DNA from: Neospora caninum Liverpool
Lineage: Eukaryota; Apicomplexa; Conoidasida; Eucoccidiorida; Sarcocystidae
Direction of reading: 5' to 3'
Assembly: GCF_000208865.1 (NCBI RefSeq)
Contig: NC_018388.1
Coordinates: 496,001-560,000 of the forward strand
Length of the DNA stretch: 64,000 nucleotides
Below, piece after piece: positions 43,747 to 54,596 of this stretch. Position numbers and translations under genes: made by a program. The notes beneath the pieces were generated by a model, which worked only from the letters and a program-made list of their open reading frames with translations, did no database searches and was not told where the DNA came from. Numbering within the stretch: the first letter of the stretch is position 1; the number at the start of each line of letters is the position of its first letter.

Positions 43747-46700
43747 TTTTTTCGTTATTTGGAGTCATTGTTTCCACACCCCAATTCGCGGCGGAATCCA
43801 TTTTCAGATGCAATTCTTCATTGTTCATCCGCATGCAGGACCCTGTTCGCTGAAGACAGTTGTTTCCTTCATCACTGTACACTTACGGCTCGTGAAACGG
43901 GTGCGGGCAAGTTGCCATTTTAACCGTGGATGCAGCGTTTCAGTACATGGGCTGTAAGAGACAGCTGGTTGCGTCCCCACGATAAATATCCGCTTCCACG
44001 TTGAAGGGTCTCGTTCGCAACTCGGAGACTTGCGGCTTTTTTTCGCCTCGGCGGACTCCTCGTTCCTCTCCGACAAACAGCGTCCACATGGTGCGGCACT
44101 ATGTCGCTCACATACGCACCATCGGGAGGATTGGGAAGACTCCTCGAAACTTCATACCCCCAGCCCCACTACTATGTCGTTCGGTGGAACTTCTCCAAGA
44201 TCCGTGACTCATAGGCAATCCAAATGACTGAGGTTGGAGCTTGCCGACGAATTCGATCTCGCACAGATAACCTAGCTGTAGTCTAAAGGGCTGTCTATCG
44301 AGTTTGAAGTATATTGGCTCCACAATGGTTAACCAACACATGAAACAGGCACATCGGCAGGAACCCCGCTGCGATTCTTTTGCATATTATGGCAACTGCA
44401 CTAAATGAGGGTTTGTAGACCACGCTACTCTCTGTTGCCGCGCGTATGTAGAAGGAACGTGTATGTGCGGCGTCTACACGATTCTGTTCCTCGGCTTCCC
44501 AGGACGCTTCCTGTCGGCTGAGAACGGCTCTGCATCGGGATGAGGGCAATTCCTGTGCAGCTTGTCTGTGTGCGATGTTTTCTCTTCGAGACCAGGCACC
44601 TAGGTGGAAATAGCGGGGGTGAAACGTGGAAAACAAGCTGGTCTACTGTCAAGATGCGTAATGCGCCAAGAAGCAAGCAGTCACGACACGACAGTCAACT
44701 CCGAGAGTAGGAGGCCTATAACCCGTTGCCTTCCTCTCTGGGAACAAACGAAAGTGTTTTTTCATGCACTAATTAAAAAATGGCTGTACGACCATGTCTA
44801 GAAGATCTGCCTGCGTTTCGGCTTCCGTAAGACAGACGCGTGTGTTTTTTGAGGTGGATATTCACGTCAACCGGAGAACGTGTGTGGTTCAAGTGCGGAA
44901 CAGAATCTTTGCATTTCTCGTTCCTCCGAGCGACGGGGAGAAATCCTTTGTGTGTCTACTCGTGTAAGCGAACGCAACATTCGCTCCGCATTACCTATGT
45001 ATCTTTTCGCTTAACAGAGCAAAGCGAGCAGAAAGAATAATCGTTCCTAGCAGAGTGCCAACCCCAGGACTTTCTGCTACCCTACTTTCAGTGCTCGAAG
45101 TTGTATCTCGTTTTGTTTGTTTCCGCGTTTGCGCAAGTTAACCTTAGATCTCTCTTTTGTGCGAGGGAAAGAACAGGCACCGGGGCTTCGTGTCTTTCCC
45201 AAGACGGTTCAAGAGGCAGACTTCCTCTCTCGCTTGCCTTAGAGATGAGGGCTCCCCGTATCTCTGCATTCGGTAAATAAAAACAGAGATTCTCTGTTAT
45301 GTCCGTTACAGCAACAAGACCGTCTGTGGGCCTCTGGAAGCAGGAAGAAATGACTTTGAAAGAAAAATCTGGTTCCCGCTGTGAAAACAAACAACTTTCG
45401 CCTCCCTGTAAGACTAGTTCTGAGGCTGCGTGACCGTCGCGAAGAGATAAAAATGCAGAAAAAGCCGAGTTTGTAGCTGTGGTCTGAACACACACAGACA
45501 CGATCCCAGAGACAATGCTCTTCCTATGAATACAGCCTCAGACTCTTCCACTAAAAACTAACCAGTCACCTATGCTTTTTGCTCATGTATGGCTACACGG
45601 TTACATTTATGTAGATGCTATATGTATATTTATTTATATGTGGGTACACGCATGCGTTTGTGTAGAAGATGTTTGGCGCGGATTGATGCGCGCGAAGGTG
45701 CAGCCCCCCCCCCTTCTTGGTTTCCAGTGTTTCTCATCGCCTTGCCGTTGACCTTACCTCTCCGTTTATATGGTTCTTTACCATATGGACATTTAGAGTC
45801 CTTTCGCTATGCGTCACGTTCCTCCAGAAGCACATATTTGCATATACACACAGGGGTGTTCCTCACTCCTATCCTGCAAAAACATTCGAAAACGGCTGTC
45901 TCTGTACATCGGCTGTGTGACTGGATCAAAACAGGTATGTCTCTCTTTTTACATGTGTCGTCGTGTGGAGGTGAGGAGAGGTCAAGTGCGTGAAAAGCGT
46001 TAGGCTGGGCAGGACCGTCGCAATTTCTTTCCCGTTTGTTTACTTGATCAGAAGCTGCAGGAGAAGGAGGCCATCCTCATGCCACTCCAGGCGTAAACCG
46101 GTGGCGAGCTCTGAGTGGCGCATACATCACGAAAAATGTGGACATAAGGAATGTGAAAAGAGCAAAACAGAGACACTGACCATAAGGCAGAAACAGAGTC
46201 GAACCTCGGCAACGCCGCGCTCGGAAGAAAAGCCGGGCACAGAGGGTGGCTGCGACAGCAAACGAAACCGACGATGATGGAGGCAGGAACATAGACAAAA
46301 AGCCTCCGAAGCAGCGATCACGCACGAATGTAGATAAACCGAAACGAAATATCCTAGATTCACACAACGATCGTCTACCAGCACCCATGTGCAATCAAGA
46401 ACACGTCCATATATCACTACATTTCTATATAACCGTTTGTTATAAATACACACCTATATTACATATAAATGCAGAAGTATATAGACCAACATTGATATAT
46501 ATATATATATATATGTATGTATATATATTGACACAAATATACAGACTGCCAGAGAGACACGGCGACCTGCGCCAATCCATAGATAGACGTAGCTTCACAT
46601 ATGGGAGTGGGCATTTGCCGAGAGCTGTGTCCCGAGATGCTTATTAAGAGAATCAAAATATACAGTTTTTGCCCACGTTTCGGCTCTCGCTATGTGGGCT

Positions 46701-47265
46701 TCCTGTGCGGCTGCAGCAACAAGAGAATATTTCACGTGCGTAGGTCTACGGGCTGTGGAACCCGTGGACCGGACTTTCTCTATCTTTTCTCCACCTACTG
46801 AGAGCAGGAACAACCGACAGGAGACTCCTCAGCTTGTATGTGTGTCTGCAGTGCGAACGCAGAAACGACACGAACAGCCTTTTTTCCCACGCGCACACGC
46901 ACCCGATCGCTGCCTCCTTGTCGCCGTTCACGCAGCTTCCATCTGCGTGAGCCCCTTCCCCGCCCTCCCTACAAATGGGATCAGACACCGTGTCTCTCCC
47001 GGGGCGTGCGCCAAACACAAAAATCTCTGCACACGTGCTTCTCCACTCGAATCATGCCCTAAACGCGCATACTCTCGGAGACCCTCTTGAGTTCTCTGAG
47101 CAGCAAGTTGCTGTGTTAACGCCCAACTGAAAAAACAAACACGTGGCGCTTTTTAAATCTAGGGCCACTGGCAATGTGAACACACACAGAGCTACAGACT
47201 CTGCAGATGTGGACTTACACGTACATTCCAGGATGACTAGGCATCTATATATGAATATGTATTTA

Positions 47266-47266
47266 C

Positions 47267-47313
<47 letters not shown>

Positions 47314-47315
47314 TA
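47266..47315 (+). repeat. (AT)n microsatellite 3' of RAD1
   Basis: AT run interrupted once by a G, about 50 bases, in the 3' flank of the RAD1-like gene. Confidence 0.8.
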
Positions 47316-47731
47316 AGTATGTATATGTAGAGAGACTTTAGAAAGAGAAAACAAAAGCTTCGCGCGTCTGCCCGGTTACGCGTGAGGTCTGGAGAGTTGG
47401 AGACGCGGAAAGAGAACGGGGTCGAGGCCAAGAGCAACTTCTTGGGCGACCGACTGATGGCTGGTGCGCTGCGGAAGGCGACGAGACAACGAAATAGAGA
47501 AGGCACAAGAAACGCGACGTGTGCCACTCAGAAACGAAGAAAACGCTTTGAAATCGGCTGAAAGGACGCGGCGTCTAAGTGTCGGTTTACCCGCGAAGCG
47601 TACCGTGACCCTCTCCAAAACACACTTCTGAAACTGTATATAGAGCTAAACATGCACGTGAGTTTCTATAGCTATATACTCGTATGTAAGGATGCATGTT
47701 TGGTTAGTGTACAATTAGGTATAGGCCATGT

Positions 47732-50705
47732 CTACGAGGGGAGATCTAGAATCGTGGTCTCAAATTGTCCAGGGTCTCGCGTTCGTTGCAGGGAGATCTG
47801 GAGAACTGAGACTGTTTTCACGTCGCCTCGTTCCGCAATGGGGGTTTCTGATTTATCTTCTTCCTCTTTGCCTCGGTACGCGACGTCTACACGAAGTAGC
47901 TCAGAACTTTGGCCTCCTGGACCGAGGTAGTGTTGAAAGAGGCACTGCGTCTATCGCCATCGCAGCTGATCCCAAGCGATCAACCCCTGATTCCATGCCT
48001 ATCTATCTGTCCACCTATGCAGAGAGAAACCGGAAGAATAGGCAGATGGGAGAAGAGAGAGACTCCTCGGTTGTTGCATTCTGCCTCCTCTCACCAGGCG
48101 CATTATCACCGGCTTTCTCTCGTGTACGCTCGACGTCGGGACTGCAGTAGGCTCACGCCCTTCGATGTTTCCTGACCCGCGATTCTCCTGCTGCGGAACG
48201 TCTCTCTCGCCTTCCTCGGGAAAGGGAACATTCGGTAAAGGAGGCGGATACACAGAGAGACGCACATCCCCAGAGCCCGCAGCTGCGTCCTCGTCGGCGC
48301 CCAGCAGGTCCACGAGGATCTCCCTGAACGCTTGCGGCTGCGTTGAAGAGGTGAAGCCCAGGCGGAGGAGGAAAACGAGGAAAGACAGAAGAAACAGTGG
48401 AACGAAAACATGCACGGACAGTCGGGAGAGAACGCGAAGGCTAGTGGCAAACAGAACACCGTTGAGAGGAGAGGGCGAACGAACAGAGCAGGCAATGCAC
48501 AACAGTCAAGGAAAGGAACACTGGAGAGAGGATAAGGGAGAAATACGAAACGTTGAAACGGAAAACGGAAAGACACCTGGGCTAGAAAGGTGGAAACGTA
48601 CAGACATTCGAAGGTAGTCTGCGGAAGACGAACTGCAGGATGGGGAAAACGCGCAGAGGTCAGGGAGTCTCTCGTGCTACAAAAACCACAAAACCACAAG
48701 AGAGCAATCGATGTGTAGATGCACCCTCACCACTGTCTTATGCTAACGACGCATTCGTAATAACGAAATCTCGATCCATACTCAAACCGATCTCTCTGTA
48801 TATCTCTATAGATGTACGTATATGTGCACTCAAGTACGAATACCTGCTGATGGAAATCCATGTCCACAGGCGTCTTGTCTCAGCAGTTGGGAAAACCTGC
48901 CGATTGCAGATACACAGATCCCGTGGACGCTAGACATGATGTGTATGTACATGCGAGGCAAATCGGGATTTCCCACGTGGACTGTCTTGCTGACTCTGTG
49001 GCGCTGGCGAGCGTCCGTGATTTTGTGTCGCCAGAAAACAAAGTTCGCAATTCGCGGTTGGTGGCGAGTTCAAGAGAAAACTTCCGACCTGCGAAACGCT
49101 GAAGGTTTTTACGCAGATCTCGGAAATCGCCTCCTCCTCGTCGTCCACAGAGGCGCCTCTGGCCACCGGCCGCTCGTGCAGAAGAATCGTGAGAAGACCC
49201 TCGTCGAAGACGTAACGAACGCGTATATGTGCCTGCAAAATCACACGCCGACGCGTGTCACCGAGTTGAAAAACGGCACCAAGGGCAAAGCGTTGTGCCC
49301 CGTCGTTTTCCTCTTCTCGCGGTCTCTTCAGCTCTCGCTCATTCTCGGTCTCTCTCGATCTCGTTCGCAACCGCCCCGTCTCTCTCTCTCCTCCTCTGTC
49401 TCTCTGCCTTCCTGTTTCTCTCTGTTTCGCTCTCCCTCCCTCTCGTTATCTCTCGTCATCGCTGTCTCTGTCGCGTTCGCTCCTCTACGTCTCACTATCT
49501 GCCTGTCTACCTCTCGGTCTCATTCCTCCGGTTTCTGTCTAGCGTGGAGTGCTTCGCCACGTGCCTATTTCTGACCGCCTCGTTCTCTCTGACGCCTCTT
49601 GTATCCCTGTTGCCTTTTGTCTCTGGTTCTCTTGACCCGTTCATTGTGATGCCAGCTTCGCTCACGTTCTCGCCAAACAACATGAGAGCGTTGATTAGCT
49701 CATGGACACGAATCATCACCTGATGCTCCTCGCTCTCCGTGTCGCTCGGCTCAGCGTCGCGATCTGAGTCTGTTCTTCGCTTCTTTCCTCGCTCGTCGCG
49801 GCCTCGTCCGGGCCGCCTCGGCTTATATTCGAAGGCGGGGAAAAAGGAGGAAGCGAGCCGCAGGTCACTGTACACGTCTCGCCCTCGCGAGACCCCACGC
49901 AGGCGCAACTCCCTTTCTTTCCACTGGACAAAGACGCAGTTCCAGTCGCCTTCTTGCCCGGAAGCTGCTCGCCCGGACGCGTTTCGGTTCCGGCCAGAGT
50001 CGCCCGCACCGTCGAAGATCGACACTGGCGGAACGCCCCCTGCAGCTGAGAGCGTGCGGAGCAAAGAGACAAGAGAGAACGGAGAGAGAGGAAATAGGCC
50101 GGACACAGGATTAAAGCTGGCAGCTGCGCGGTATCAGGGTGGTGGAAACGCGGAGGGAACACGGGGAGTTTACACAGGGATAGAAAAGCGTTTTCGTGGC
50201 TGGGACATAGCGTGTGGAGCGTTAGGGTTTATCAGAGATGTATCGAGAACGAGGCCCGCCTTGAGAGACGAGACACACTCGAATATCAGAGACGATGAAG
50301 CGGGAACAAGCACCTGACGCAGAGACAAGCGTGTGTGAGAACGCGAGAAGGCCCGACGTACAGAGAGGAGCCTTAGGAAGGATCGGAAGCGAGCAGTGGC
50401 GACGGGAGCGAGAAGAGAGAGAGGCACACATCCGGATAGGTGGGAGAGAAGAGCAAGGAGGCAGAGGGAGAGACGACACAACGCTTACAGTGAGGAATGA
50501 CGACAGAGAGAAGCTGCGCGAAGAAGCGAACGTCTTCGACTTCGAATTGCACTGCCTCGGGAGCGTGGCTGGCGCCCTCGGCGTCGTTTGTCTCCGACGC
50601 GCTTTGAGGCTTCCAGCGCTTCCTTCTCTCCGCGGCGGGACAGAGACAAGCGCCGCGAGAGGCGGCGCGAGGAGACGTGTCTCCATCGTCTCTCGCCGTT
50701 TCCAT
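47732..50705 (-). CDS. RAD1: RAD1-like subunit of the 9-1-1 checkpoint clamp (five exons)
   Basis: Exons are about 50705-50489, 50045-49666, 49232-49089, 48337-48157 and 47916-47732, joined GT-AG with consistent phases, giving about 368 residues. Segments match RAD1 in order: EAVQFEVEDVRFFAQLLSVV (first strand and helix of the clamp), FVQWKERELRLRGVSRGRDV with FFPAFEY, HQVMIRVHELINALMLFG, then AHIRVRYVFDEGLLTILLHE and ISEICVKTFS, and finally QAFREILVDLLGAD with VRLSVYPPPL. RAD1 forms a PCNA-like ring with RAD9 and HUS1, loaded at damaged DNA to activate ATR signalling. Similarity is by pattern only; each exon is divergent and exon 2 carries a disordered Arg/Gly/Asp-rich insertion. The last exon (LLRVDVAYRGKEEED to a stop at 47732) is the least certain, and the usual C-terminal strands are not obvious. 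A divergent HUS1 or another clamp-fold protein is the main alternative. Confidence 0.55.
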
Positions 50706-51036
50706 GGGGGACCCAGGCGGAGAGCGCGAGGAAGAAACGTGATACAACTGACGAAGGACAAGAGACAACGTGTGCAGAGACAGACACTGAGGGGTAACGG
50801 TGGAGACGACGGGTGAAAAGGAAAGGTGGAAGGAGCTTGCAGCTCAGAACGAGAAGGAAGACCCGGAAACCAGGAGGCATAAACGAACTCGAGGGGGACG
50901 AAGAAGAGAAAGAGGAAGAAGAGAAAGAGAGAGAAGAGAAAGAGAGAGAAGAGAAAGAGGAGCACCAGCAGAGGGGAAAAGTAGACAAAGGGTGAGACGG
51001 CGAATATGGAGACGATGAAGAGCAGACGTGGGAAAG

Positions 51037-51220
51037 GAAGAGGAAGACGACGGCGAAGAAGAGGAAGACGACGGCGAAGAAGAGGAAGACGACGGCGAAG
51101 AAGAGGAAGACGACGGCGAAGAAGAGGAAGACGACGGCGAAGAAGAGGAAGACGACGGCGAAGAAGAGGAAGACGACGGCGAAGAAGAGGAAGACGACGG
51201 CGAAGAAGAGGAAGACGAGG
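51037..51220 (+). repeat. 21-bp tandem repeat encoding an acidic heptapeptide in one frame
   Basis: About eight to nine copies of gacgacggcgaagaagagga plus a. As 21 is a multiple of three, each frame yields a constant heptapeptide: EEEEDDG in one forward frame, an Arg/Gly-rich one in another and LPLLRRR on the minus strand. A 245-codon + frame (51028-51765) runs through it; whether it is coding is unknown. Confidence 0.9.
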
Positions 51221-51980
51221 GAGAGCCAGACAGCAGAGGGGACAGGGAGTCGACGCCAGAAAGAACACCGCGGAGGTGTAGGTACAGGTGTGAGAAGGAC
51301 GAAGTTCGCCTAGACGGGGCAATTCGAGGAGAGTCGAAGTGTCTTTGTTCCCCTCATTGTTTCGGAGAAAAACTCGAAGAGGAGCGCAGGCACAAGAGGC
51401 GGCGCCCTGAGAGTCAGACACCGTTCACGTCCACGGCACCACAGCGAAGAAAGCAATGGTTTGGAACCTGGAAGTTTTTCAGAAACGCAAACACCGAGCA
51501 CGTCGACGCCAGGCCGATCCTCCCGCTGCCGCACGTGAGTCTCCCTCGAGGCCGTTGTCTCCAGCTAAGGAGGGGATTTCCGCTGAAAGGAAAGAAGAAC
51601 ACCGCGGAAAAATATCGCCTCCACTCCCTCATATTCCTTTCCTTGCATCTTCTCTTCTCACTCCCTGTGGCAGCTCCGCTCTCGGCCTACTTTTTCTTCC
51701 TTTTTCTCGTCCTTGGTGTCTCTCCGCCCGCCCTGCATAGGTGTGCTGTGTGTCTTGGCGCTTGACATGCGCCTGGCTGACAACAGGGGTTGAGACGCCT
51801 AGTCGTCCCCTTGCCCATTTCTCGGTGTAAACGAAGGTTTTTTCGGTCAGTCTTACCCTGTGATTTTTTCTCCTTTCTTTTCCTCTCTCGGGTTCCACGT
51901 TCCTTTCGTTGGATGAGGTTTTAGAAGAAAATGCGGGAAATCCACGCTGGAGAGGCGCTCCCCTGCTCTCTTCCACGAGA

Positions 51981-51992
51981 CACATGCATGTG
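51981..51992. promoter_or_regulatory. CACATGCATGTG palindrome between divergent RAD1 and glucosidase II genes
   Basis: Perfect 12-bp palindrome with a GCATGC-like ATGCAT centre. TGCATGC-type elements are known AP2-factor sites in apicomplexan promoters. It lies about 1.3 kb upstream of the RAD1 ATG and 2.6 kb upstream of the glucosidase ATG. A regulatory role is inference. Confidence 0.25.
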
Positions 51993-54596
51993 CACACCGA
52001 CTGTTTAGAGCCCTCGCTGGAGAGCCGCTGCTTCTATACCAGCCCGCTGCTCGTTCCACACTGTCTCCTATGACTCGACAGAGTGACGTACGCTTGAGAA
52101 AGGACGTTTCTTCCCCGTTCTTCCGTTCTCACTTTGAAACAGGCGACAACCGTGAGTAGATCTTGCGCGTGTGCCTCCTGGTCTAATAAAAAGATCGTGC
52201 GAATGTCTGCTCAGTCTATCGTCACGTGGAGAGAGACACTTCGAGCATGAGAGAGGTGGAAGAGACTCTCGAGCAGAAGACGCGGATTTACCTTTCTGCG
52301 AAATTTTTGCAGCAGATTCAATGCCCACCTAGCGGAAAAGAGAAAGCAGAGGCGGGAGTCACCTCCAAAGAGAGGCGAAGTCGCCGGGAGAAAAACCTTG
52401 TGGGCGCTCCCTCGGGCCAGAAACCGAGGCGCGCGGCGAGGCCGCCGCACTTGGAGTGCACGACCCCGGGCTACGGAGCCTGTCGTTTTTTGGCGAAAAC
52501 GGTCGGAAATCCTTCGGTAGGCGCATGAGAGTTGAGCAAGGAGGCGAAGCAGTCAAAGAGGGCGAAAATTAGGGGAAAGGGACAAATAACGATGCTCTTC
52601 GCGCTCTCCGTTCCGGAGCTCTTACAGTCTCAGTCTCACGTTCAACCTTTCACAGCCATCGAAGCTTCCCCCGGTGGGCCGGACGTACACATCGCCTGAT
52701 TTTCTAGATCTCCGTCTCGCTTTGAGGTTTATGCTTTGCCGATGGATGCGGATGCGAAAGGCATCTACACATCTGGCGTTTTGTGGAGCTTTGCGCGAGG
52801 GAATTGCAGCCCTTCGCAGCACGCGTCGAACGTTTCCAGGGTGGCTGTAGGCCGTTTTGAGAGGGGACGCGACATTGCAAGTGCATCTCCGCATTTCCAT
52901 GGGCATTTTCCTCTTTTTTCGGCCTGGTCCTTTCTAGGGAGGCGGAGGAAGGGAAGAGCAGTTGTCTCCCCGTCTTCAAGCCTTGTTTTTTCCCTCGAGA
53001 AAACTGCGGTCTCAACCTCCCGCACTCTTTGTCCGCTCGTGAGGTGAGGTGTCCGGTGTGTGTACAGATACCTCAAAGCGACAGGTGCTCGGCGAAATCG
53101 ACTGCGGAAATCGTTTTCCGAGCCTTTCTCGCTGGTACAGAAACGAAAAAGGCCCTCTTTCTTTCTCTAGTCGTTTCTGCACTACTGCAGAAAAACTGGC
53201 GTCACCGTCGATTCGCGTTTTTTCCCCAGCTGTCGATACAGCCACCTGCTTTGCATCTTGGCGGCCGAACACAGCTAGAGGCCCGCGCGCTCTCGCACCA
53301 GTCCAAAAACAGCCAACTCACCTTTTGCGGTTCTTTCTGGAGGTTTTTTTAAGCGGCTGGAGGTCCCCAGGAACTGGGCACACCGGGGCCAGATTCGCTG
53401 CCTCGAACATCTCGCGCCTTGCTGTCTTCGCACATTCCCTTACCTTTTTCCCTTTTGCCCGCGTGTTTTCACCGCCTCTCCCTGGTCCAGGCTGTTCCGT
53501 ACCACAGAGAGCCCGCACGAACGGGAGAGAGAAAACCAGAGGGAGAGAAGAGCGCGTTTTCCCTTTTCTTTGAGGAGAGCGCGACTTCCCCTTTTCTCTG
53601 ATTCTTTTTGCACAAGCATTCGCGGTCGTGCAGCTCGGCGCTTCGGTCATCTCAAAAAACCATGTAAGAGGAAACAGCTGCGTCGCGTTGAACGTCTCGA
53701 CCCTTGCTTGAGAGGAAAGACCGCGCAATCGACATACGCGGAACCAGGGGAGAACATGCCAGGGACATTGCCGTCGCAGCCACATTTCTTTCCTTTTCAA
53801 AACCCACGTGACTGAGGACAGAGTTGAGGGCGCCTTTGCGGCCATCGACTTCTTTTCTTTGCGTCACCCCTTTTCGGTTCTCAAAGGACGACTCTGTGCT
53901 CGTTGGCAACGCCGCTGTCGCCCTCGCTGTTTTTCCGGACCGAAAACCCTAAACGTTAGCCGGCTGCTTTCGTGAAACACGAGGCGTCTGTTCACGCAGG
54001 CAACTGAGGTAAGAAGAGGCGTCAAGGAGCCTGGCTCTCAGCTCAACTGTGGCAAAAAACACAGGCGAACATACGCATATATGCGTTTGAATGCTTGTGT
54101 GTAGGTTTATTTGTGTGCCAGGGCGTGTGTTTGCGCATGGTTTTGTGCCTGGTTGCGCGCGCAGGTGTGGAAAACCGCCAGCACAACGTTTCAGCCACGA
54201 ATTACCTTCTGTGTTCCTACGAATGCTCGTGTGTGTCTACGTACTCCTGTGCGCATATGCTTGTATATGAGTATATATGTTATATATGCTTAACTATGTA
54301 GCTGTCTCCAAATAAATGTATGCTTTTGATAGAGTCAGACGGTAGAGACACTGCCGTCGAGGCTTGTGGACAGTTTAAGTACTCGAATCAACGTTTAGTC
54401 CCACATCCACATCTATGCATTCCGATGTTTATATATACGTAAATATGTGAATGAATGCAAGCCGGAGTGCAGATAGATCATTATGCGGAGTGGACACACG
54501 CGTGCGGCGAGGTTTTGGGGGTTTGTCGGGAGTCTGAAAGTGCATTTTTGCTTGGAGTTTTCCCTCGTGTTCGCTCTTTTTTCAGGCTAAGAGAAG

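Larger units (their letters stand above)
40590..47731. other. 7-kb convergent intergenic region with two tRNA genes
   Basis: Outside the two tRNAs no protein gene can be supported. Open frames are short, overlap each other and lack domains; the longest plausible one (45088-45501, -) has no recognisable motif. AT microsatellites occur at about 46494-46528 and 47266-47315. Confidence 0.45.
50706..54596. other. divergent intergenic region between RAD1 and glucosidase II
   Basis: Should hold promoters for both genes. It contains a 21-bp GA-rich repeat (about 51037-51220), a perfect palindrome CACATGCATGTG at 51981-51992, and two possible but unassigned + strand coding fragments: MVWNLEVFQKRKHRARRRQ at 51456 ending at a good donor (gtgagt), and an ATG frame at 52226-52528 (QKTRIYLSAKFLQQIQCPPS). 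I could not join them into a recognisable protein. A ttttttcag acceptor shortly before the glucosidase ATG suggests a 5' UTR intron. Confidence 0.4.

Noticed and set aside
50222..51421. 399-codon minus-strand open frame with LPLLRRR repeats
   Set aside because: It is the complement of the 21-bp array joined to a shadow of RAD1 exon 1 in another frame.
53940..53960. Telomere-like aaccctaaacg
   Set aside because: A single isolated copy inside an intergenic region; no array, so not a telomeric tract.
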